A stretch of 64,000 nucleotides of DNA from Ridgeia piscesae (taxonomy: Eukaryota; Annelida; Polychaeta; Sabellida; Siboglinidae): contig JAODUO010001055.1 in the NCBI GenBank assembly GCA_025642075.2, forward strand, positions 85,001-149,000. Direction: 5' to 3'. Below the pieces are notes generated by a model. It did no database searches, was not told the origin of the DNA, and saw only the letters and a list, made by a program, of their open reading frames with translations. A program made the translations under genes and the position numbers. Of the stretch, positions 57,792-64,000 are shown one piece after another; positions within the stretch are counted from its first letter, which is position 1, and the number at the start of each line of letters is the position of its first letter.

Positions 57792-58289
57792 TCCGGCGAG
57801 ACGGCTTGCTACTGCTGCAGCGACGTCACCTTGCCAGCGTTCAAGTCTGCCGAGATAGCATCGCGGGATTGCCTAACGACTTAAGATGAAATACGTGACT
57901 TGTTGAGGTCAGTTTAGCCGGGCGCTGCATCCGCAGCCCCTGCCCAAGTCACGGGTCCTTCAGTGCCAACTTCTGTACCATCCGAGCCTCCACCGCCATC
58001 ACTGGACCTGCGTTGATTACCAATGCCTTTGGGGCCGGCATGTTTGCAGAGACTATGTACTGATGTAACTGTTGTTGTTTATAATAATGTGTACATATTA
58101 AAACTCTCATTCAGTTGGCCAATTTCAATCTTGGTCTTGCATTATTGCTTTACATAGGAGGGTATGTGTGACAGCGGTTGCATACTTGTTTTTCTTTCTC
58201 TAATTCTTCTAACAATGTCAAATTTTCTAGATCACTGCATTTCGTTTTTTAACTCTTTTCAAAGGAAACTCTCCCTGCACTGACATTCC

Positions 58290-59195
58290 CCCCGGTGAAA
58301 GCAGACGATAACTGCCCGGAAGTGTGCTGATGGAAGACCATCTGCTGACAAGTATAGAGACTTGGCTGTGGTCTGACACCGTTGACATCATCGCTGTGAA
58401 ACGCCTCATGCTTGTAGTGATCAAGTTGCTGAAAGGCTACAAGGACCAGTGTGTGACTGCGGAAGCCTGACAGATTCTGGCTGTCACAATTCGAGGGTAG
58501 TGATGATGACATCAGATTCTGGACAGGTTTTATTTGTACAAGGCTCTGATGATTTTCTGGCAGCACCAAGTTGAACCAAACAGCAAGAGCATGCGTTACA
58601 GGGGTCTGTGAATGCTGGTAGTGATTGTGTTTCTGGCATGAAATGTGGTCAGAAGAGAAAACTGTGCCCGTTGGATGAAATGTTCATGGTGCTTGTAAAG
58701 CTGAAACGTGGCAATGCGAACAAGGATTTGGCTGAACGTTTCGGACTACATGAATCTCATGTATCACGAGTCCTTGTTTCGTGGATAGAGCTCCTGCACG
58801 TTGTCCTGTCCAGTACTGACATCTGGTTTCGGTGTAGCAAAGTAAGAAAGCACATGCCAGGTTGCTTCAAACCCCTGCATCGGGATGTGCGTGTCATTGT
58901 CGACTGCACAGAGATACGATCAGAACGACCTTCTGATTTCAAAGTGCAATGTGCTACATGTAGTAGCTACAAGGCATGCAACACCCACAAAGCACTAGTG
59001 GGCATATCCCCTAGTGGTGTGCCAACGTTCATCAGTGAATTGTAGGAAGGTTCAATTAGAGACAATGCCATTACAAACCGGTCAAAGCTAAGAGACTTAA
59101 TGGAGTCTGGTGATGCCATTATGGCTGACCGTAGGTGGACTTGTACCAGTTGGCTGGCGATCACGTCAGACATAGAATTCTTTGTCGATTTGTGT
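58290..59195 (+). pseudogene. Harbinger/ISL2EU-like DDE transposase, nearly intact middle
   Basis: The frame from about 58608 to 59045 reads CPLDEMFMVLVKLKRGNANK with LAERFGLHESHVSRVLVSWI, a helix-turn-helix of the Tnp_4 type, then VIVDCTEIRSERPSDFK with the first catalytic Asp, and KALVGISPSGVPTFISEL. A TAG at 59043 is followed in the same frame by GSIRDNAITNRSKLRDLMES and GDAIMADRRW, the second catalytic Asp (normally M-A-D-R-G-F). After about 59160 homology is lost, so the third acidic residue is missing. Sequence 58290-58600 is the upstream part shared with the deleted copies. Confidence 0.75.
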
Positions 59196-59204
59196 AACAT
59201 TTGT

Positions 59205-59352
59205 GTGCGGGTGATTTTGTAAACAAACATACAATATCGCCTGTCACACTTTGTGTGCGGGTGATTTTGTAAACAAACACAATATCGCCTGTCACACTTT
59301 GTGTGCCGGTGATTTTGTAAACAAATCTACAATATCGACTGTCACACTTTGT
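59205..59352 (+). repeat. 46-50 bp tandem repeat, three copies
   Basis: Three units starting GTGCGGGTGATTTTGTAAAC (the third GTGCCGG) and ending CTGTCACACTTTGT, at the point where the transposase reading is lost. The following 59353-59575 shows nothing recognisable. Confidence 0.88.
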
Positions 59353-59578
59353 GCTGATGTTTATGGTGCTGGTTGTAGGGAGTCCTCACATCTGGATCTG
59401 CCAGGTTCACCAAAAGTATCTACACCTGCAAGTAACTATTTTACCAACACTAATAATTCACCATTTGTTATTTGTACAACAAAATAGTTATGATTCGTTT
59501 TCATTTGTGCCCCCTTTCGTTTTTCTGATGACTTTAATGTTCCCCCAGTGTCACGATTCACCGTGTGAACATTGACAA

Positions 59579-59636
59579 CACTCCCTCTCCCTCTCCCTCT
59601 CCCTCTCCCTCTCCCTCTCCCTCTCCCTCTCCCTGT
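59579..59636 (+). repeat. (CTCCCT)n microsatellite
   Basis: About nine CTCCCT units. A GTGCGT/GTATAC-rich stretch follows at about 59775-59830. Confidence 0.92.
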
Positions 59637-59889
59637 CCCATCAGCTCCAGCAGACGCACCACCTTGTTGTAGCCACTGCCCTCGTCCTGGCCAACGGAAC
59701 GTAGCGGAAACACGGTCAGCTGTATATAGGCTAACTACCGTTTGCTTAGTTAGCTGGCGTGAGATACATTGTGAGCGTGTGCGTGCGTGCGTGCGTGCGT
59801 TCGTGTATGTATATACGTGTGCATGCGTCATTCTCTGTATTGCAACATGTGTTTGATTTGATTTCTTCACATGTTCATGCAAACTGTTC

Positions 59890-60540
59890 TCTCAGTCAGT
59901 CTCAAAAATGTATTCCTGTCTTAATGCGATTGAGACTGAACCTGCCTGAGCAAGACCTAGCATACCAGCTTACTAATTCTAAGAGGACTGTTTCACACAC
60001 ATTCAAAACTGTTATTGCAGTGACGTTTGACCGCATGTATTCTCTCATTATGTGGCCCGATACGGATTCCCTGTGATTCACAATGCCAATGGTATTCCGC
60101 AGACATCTTGGTTTGAGAGTTGCAGTTATCATACTGTTTTGAGGTTTATTGCGAAAAACCTTCTGGCATGGTCAAGGACAGGGTCTTGATATAAGCACCA
60201 TAACACAGTTAAATTTTTGATAGGTGTAACAACACAGGGCACCGTGTCTTTCCTGTCATGTGCTTGGAGTGGAAGGACCAGTGGTCAGTTCATCACTGAC
60301 CACTACAGTTTGCTGCTAAAACTGTAACTGTTACCAGAGGACTTGGTTCTGGTAGACCGTGGCTTTGACATTGACACAAGTGTCGGATTAATGTGTGCCG
60401 AAGTAAACCTCCCAACCTGGAAGTTAGCCAATGTTAGAATCCACGTAGAACATGTGATTGGCCTTGTATGAAGCAAGTACATGATCCCGCAGGGAATTGT
60501 GGCCACTGACTACCTCAAAACTGAATCAAATGAAGGCTCC
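59890..60540 (+). pseudogene. Second Harbinger-type transposase relic
   Basis: Different from the previous transposase. The N-terminal part reads LMRLRLNLPEQDLAYQL and SKRTVSHTFKTVI (helix-turn-helix), then PMVFRRHLGLRVAVI. Later frames give a [14 protein letters not shown] block (about 60240-60270), [20 protein letters not shown] (about 60345-60405, second catalytic Asp) and [16 protein letters not shown] (about 60423-60470, with the third acidic residue). Several frameshifts and stops separate them. The order is that of DDE_Tnp_4 transposases. Confidence 0.72.
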
Positions 60541-60553
60541 TTGATAACAAATT

Positions 60554-60624
60554 GTCACTGTGTTTGTTGTTTCATGCAATTTAACAAATTGTCACTGTGT
60601 TTGTTGTTTCACGCAATTGACTGA
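60554..60624 (+). repeat. About 37 bp tandem duplication
   Basis: Two copies of AACAAATTGTCACTGTGTTT plus GTTGTTTCAYGCAATT side by side, differing at one or two positions. Sequence to 61000 shows no gene. Confidence 0.85.
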
Positions 60625-61017
60625 TATTGAATTTGGCAAAGAACATTTTTTATGGCTGAAATGTTATTCTCGTAACTTTTTTGCTTTCATGTTTCAAAAT
60701 GTCAGTTGTGTCCATGACGTTAAATTGTAGGCCGCTAGAAACACCTTTTTAGTGAAGCTCAAACGACATCTATGTGAGCAACAAAACCAAGCAACTCAAT
60801 TTAGAAGCCGTGCGTGCAAAATGTGTCAGGGGCATTTGAGGATATCCGTGGACATTGACCCTGTCAGTTGGGTGTGAGACACAGTGCGGAAACATGAAAC
60901 AACTTTGTTTTAAATTCTTTTATTTCAGACATTTTGTAAATGTTCAGATATTCGTATTTTCAGTTGTATTTCAACTGATGTGTGTGGAACTTTGTACAGT
61001 ACACAGAGAACTGAACA

Positions 61018-62240
61018 ATGAGAATTTGCAGTCCAGTGAAGAATAACAAAGTGTCGTTGTGGATTACTTTATATCAAGAACAAAGTGTCGTTGTGGATTA
61101 CTTTATATCAAGAACAAAGTGTCGTTGTGGATTACTTTATATCAAGAACAAAGTGTCGTTGTGGATTACTTTATATCAAGAACAAAGTGTCGTTGTGGAT
61201 TACTTTATATCAAGAACAAAGTGTCGTTGTGGATTACTTTATATCAAGAACAAAGTGTCGTTGTGGATTACTTTATATCAAGAACAAAGTGTCGTTGTGG
61301 ATTACTTTATATCAAGAACAAAGTGTCGTTGTGGATTACTTTATATCAAGAACAAAGTGTCGTTGTGGATTACTTTATATCAAGAACAAAGTGTCGTTGT
61401 GGATTACTTTATATCAAGAACAAAGTGTCGTTGTGGATTACTTTATATCAAGAACAAAGTGTCGTTGTGGATTACTTTATATCAAGAACAAAGTGTCGTT
61501 GTGGATTACTTTATATCAAGAACAAAGTGTCGTTGTGGATTACTTTATATCAAGAACAAAGTGTCGTTGTGGATTACTTTATATCAAGAACAAAGTGTCG
61601 TTGTGGATTACTTTATATCAAGAACAAAGTGTCGTTGTGGATTACTTTATATCAAGAACAAAGTGTCGTTGTGGATTACTTTATATCAAGAACAAAGTGT
61701 CGTTGTGGATTACTTTATATCAAGAACAAAGTGTCGTTGTGGATTACTTTATATCAAGAACAAAGTGTCGTTGTGGATTACTTTATATCAAGAACAAAGT
61801 GTCGTTGTGGATTACTTTATATCAAGAACAAAGTGTCGTTGTGGATTACTTTATATCAAGAACAAAGTGTCGTTGTGGATTACTTTATATCAAGAACAAA
61901 GTGTCGTTGTGGATTACTTTATATCAAGAACAAAGTGTCGTTGTGGATTACTTTATATCAAGAACAAAGTGTCGTTGTGGATTACTTTATATCAACAAGT
62001 CCTGCCGATGAGGACGATTCGAAATCACGAAGAAGTGATTCTGCCACCGAAGATGATACCGAGTCTGATACAGTTGTCGAGACAGAGACAGTTGTTGAGG
62101 CAGAGACAGTTGTCGAGAATGATATAGTTGTCAAGACAGATACAGTTATTGAGGCAGAGCCCATTGCCAAACGACCAAGACTGGAGTCTACGAATACAGT
62201 GGGCATGACAGATGAAAACGAGAACAAAGGTTTGTTTTAA
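61018..62240 (+). CDS. Repeat-containing coding region with acidic NLS exon end
   Basis: The only ATG that enters the 34 bp repeat is at 61018 (MRICSPVKNNKVSLW). With 28 units it exits as QVLPMRTIRNHEEVI and stops at 62127. A different frame exits into a convincing coding end: SPADEDDSKSRRSDSATEDD, repeated TVVE(T/A)ETVVE text, then EPIAKRPRLES (basic NLS) and a donor after ENENK (about 62228, AAAG|GTTTGT). Entry in that frame is blocked by TAA at 61044. So the present copy number separates the start from the acidic part; one more unit, or two fewer, would join them. A possible acceptor (TTTGCAG) lies at 61025-61031. The exon leads towards the DUF7869-like coding at 62521 and is probably part of the same gene or element. 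Confidence 0.45.
61045..61996 (+). repeat. 34 bp perfect minisatellite, 28 copies, open in three frames
   Basis: Units start AACAAAGTGTCGTTGTGG at 61045, 61079 and so on to 61963. All appear identical; only the last changes at its 3' end (ATCAACAAG). Because 34 is not a multiple of three, each unit shifts the frame by one base, and no plus frame contains a stop. All frames encode the same 34-residue cycle (KCRCGLLYIKNKVSLWITLY plus 14 more). The minus strand has stops in the unit. Confidence 0.97.
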
Positions 62241-62520
62241 TTATCACGTTAATTAAATTATGCAGTAATATTTATTTTATTTGAGCATCAACAGTCGAAG
62301 TGTTTCGCTGGTATGTGGTTAGCTTTTATGTTGTCAACGTTTAAAAATATACTATCTAATTATAAAATTGTTACAATACTGCTAAACTTATTGCCGCATT
62401 TGAATTTGGTATTCTTCATGTTTTAACACTTGGCTAATAATATGAATGATTACGTGTCCTGAACTGTAAACACGTATTTATATTTCAATAAATATTTATT
62501 ATTCCATTTTGGATTTGCAG

Positions 62521-63725
62521 TTGGTGATGCAATAGAGCAGATGGATGTGACATACCACCAGGTGATTGGAGCATTTTACATGCAAATGTAAACACAATGC
62601 TGGTATCAAAGAAACTACCTAAGAATGCTCTCACCGCTAATGAAACAAGGCATGTTGTGTCATTCATTGTAAACTGTGCTGAGGCACATGCCATGTCGTT
62701 GTGTTACCTGGTCGTGTATTGGGGTATGCCAGGGATGACTTGAAACTGTTGCCATCAAGCTGCTCCAAGAAGATGGTGTACAATGATGATGTTGGAGCGT
62801 GTAAGGTAACAGGTAAGTGAGTATGCTCACTTGTGCTGTTCCGGCGTTTGTGGCGGCAGCTAGTGCCATTCATTGTCACAATGAGGCCGCGAACAGATCT
62901 ATGTTGGTTTTGCCAGAAAAATGTCACAATGATTAGCAGGGCCATTAATGTGTCAGATGAAGAACAAATCGAGGCATTTCAGAAAGCTGAAATTCACTTG
63001 GTGACTGCTAAATGTGAAAGAGTTCTATCATGATGTGTGTGGGCGGGCTGAGGCATGGTGATGTAGAAGCATTGCTTCCTAAACAGCCATTGTCGTTTGA
63101 TGGGTTAGGCCACTAAGGATTTTGCCCAACAGGTCCATTTTCCTAGCAACCCCTTGCAACATGGCCCCATCTATTTCAAAACTCCACCAAGAAAGTGTGG
63201 GGTTTTGGGGGTAATGTATGAGGCCATCCCGTGTCAAGTTTTGACTGATGAATCTGTTCAATGTGGGAAAGGGGCAAACACTGTCATTAGTCTGATCCAC
63301 TACTTCTTTGACAACTATGGGATGGAGGGAAAGTACGTCCATCAATGTGGCAATGAGCAGGGGGATGACGTGTTTGTTTCAATCTATGACTTCGCATCCT
63401 TTCTTGCCAAGTATCCTTTCTTGCCAAGTATTTATTTACAATAAAACAATTCCACTTCTTCCGGTTTACAGCATCAACGACTGTAACATACAAGTGGTTC
63501 ACCAGCACTGATGACCTTGAGTGTGACCCGGCAAAGAGCACAGCACACCAGCTAAATGTTGGCGACATGTCAGAGGTCATAGTGCGCACTGGTCTGTCAG
63601 CAGAGAGGCAATGGTACTTGCATGACAAAATCAGTGAGTTTGTTTCAGAATAGAGTCGAGATGTCGTAGCAGCACTGCCCACTGTACAAAAACCTAAGAG
63701 GAAGTGAGAAACTTGTGCCCGACTG
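62521..63725 (+). pseudogene. DUF7869-like (transposon-related) protein, decayed
   Basis: After an acceptor at about 62520 comes VGDAIEQMDVTYHQ with a possible donor. Then the plus strand gives KKLPKNALTANETRHVVSFI (about 62605-62665), LPSSCSKKMVYNDDVGACKV (about 62750-62810), MRPRTDLCWFCQKNVTMISR (about 62881-62940) and EEQIEAFQKAEIHLVTAKCE. These are followed by QHGPIYFKTPPRKCGVLGVM (about 63155-63215), GKGANTVISLIHYFFDNYGM (about 63269-63328) and, near the end, SAERQWYLHDKISEFVSE (about 63599-63652). This order is that of a large uncharacterised family annotated as DUF7869 in invertebrate genomes, often multicopy and transposon-like. Frame changes and stops (for example near 62750, 63033 and 63360) and loss of the expected D-N-C-x-G-Q-N-K-N block mark it as a pseudogene. 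Function of the family is unknown. Confidence 0.62.
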
Positions 63726-63783
63726 GCAACATGTGTGCACAAATGTTCCTTGAGATGTATATTAGTGTGTTTCTAGCATTATA

Positions 63784-63965
63784 GTGACTGAGAGGTGTAT
63801 GTCTATACGTATGTCTCTATGTGTGTCTATACGTATGTCTCTATGTGTGTCTATACGTATGTCTCTATGTGTGTCTATACGTATGTCTCTATGTGTGTCT
63901 ATACGTATGTCTCTATGTGTGTCTTTACGTATGTCTCTACGTATGTCTCTACGTATGTCTCTTCT
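63784..63965 (+). repeat. 24 bp minisatellite, about six copies plus short units
   Basis: Units of GTGTCTATACGTATGTCTCTA type, 24 bp each, therefore frame-preserving (MSLCVSIR per unit on the plus strand), followed by shorter TACGTATGTCTC steps. It follows the DUF7869-like remnant; there is no sign that it is translated. Confidence 0.93.
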
Positions 63966-64000
63966 CTATTGTTTGCGCTGTTGGCGAGATTCACCTTGAA

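Larger units (their letters stand above)
43062..58012 (+). repeat. Tandem array of promoter-like repeat plus SGNH ORF
   Basis: The array alternates a 0.6 kb repeat P and an SGNH-hydrolase-like ORF S. S copies start at 43733, 44999, 47816, 49050, 52208 (partial, without P), 53159, 55945 and 57180. Adjacent P-S units are about 1.23-1.27 kb. P begins in the GACGTCACCTTGCCAACGTT block, continues through GGACATGCCTGGGGCTGGGA and reaches a TATA-like box and a GCCATCTTG motif before the ORF. Insertions of YqaJ and transposase sequence separate copies 2/3, 4/5 and 6/7. A block of about 7-8 kb (copies 2-4) is duplicated as copies 6-8 with an offset of 8,130-8,160 bp. Confidence 0.88.

Noticed and set aside
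59205..59352. CRISPR-like array
   Set aside because: Only three units, joined without unique spacers, in an animal genome. It is a short tandem repeat. The same holds for the other minisatellites.
61059..62240. A 393-residue repeat protein starting at 61059 and another at 61085
   Set aside because: These frames begin at GTG codons inside the repeat, not at ATG, and the frame at 61059 is closed just upstream by TAA at 61044. Only the ATG at 61018 enters the array.

Overview
The window is animal nuclear DNA. Two spliced housekeeping genes with consistent GT-AG introns sit in a background of LINEs, tRNA-derived SINEs, inverted-repeat DNA transposons and minisatellites. The mix (piggyBac, Tigger/pogo, Harbinger/ISL2EU-like transposase with a YqaJ nuclease, DUF7869-like element protein, many CR1/L2/Jockey-type LINEs) suggests a marine invertebrate, most likely a lophotrochozoan such as a mollusc. 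That placement is inference. Nothing looks bacterial, viral or organellar.

Layout. 1-4.7 kb: a possible first coding exon on the minus strand (1391-1472), then a 2.8 kb foldback element (1882-4726) holding a 250 bp MITE with a readable target-site duplication. 4.85-24 kb: LINE debris in both orientations, including a near full-length minus-strand LINE (about 6.8-12.7 kb) interrupted by two younger LINEs, a Tigger/pogo transposase relic, and two copies of a zinc-knuckle ORF1. 24.4-24.8 kb: a minus-strand first-exon candidate with a TATA box. 26.6-33.75 kb: RPF2 (plus strand, nine visible exons), a 60S ribosome assembly factor. 34.56-39.9 kb: CMSS1 (minus strand, six visible exons), convergent with RPF2 and also a ribosome biogenesis factor. 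For both genes the very short first exon was not found. Their introns carry MITEs, SINEs, LINE 3' ends, and a piggyBac-type element nested in another inverted-repeat element.

40.4-60.6 kb is an accessory region: a LINE fragment; a piggyBac transposase fragment with an internal 21 bp minisatellite; a tandem array of eight SGNH-hydrolase-like copies, each intact copy preceded by a promoter-like direct repeat; and YqaJ nuclease and Harbinger-type transposase pieces embedded in that array. About 8.1 kb of the array is itself duplicated. 61.0-63.7 kb holds a perfect 34 bp x 28 minisatellite open in all three plus frames, joined to an acidic NLS-bearing exon and a decayed DUF7869-like gene.

The most interesting signals are the 34 bp repeat, which behaves as a three-way reading-frame selector, and a 48 bp minisatellite in RPF2 that copies an exon end together with its splice donor about eleven times. 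The piggyBac minisatellite and the SGNH/YqaJ array come next. Coordinates of exons and terminal repeats were read by eye; no alignment or database search was run.
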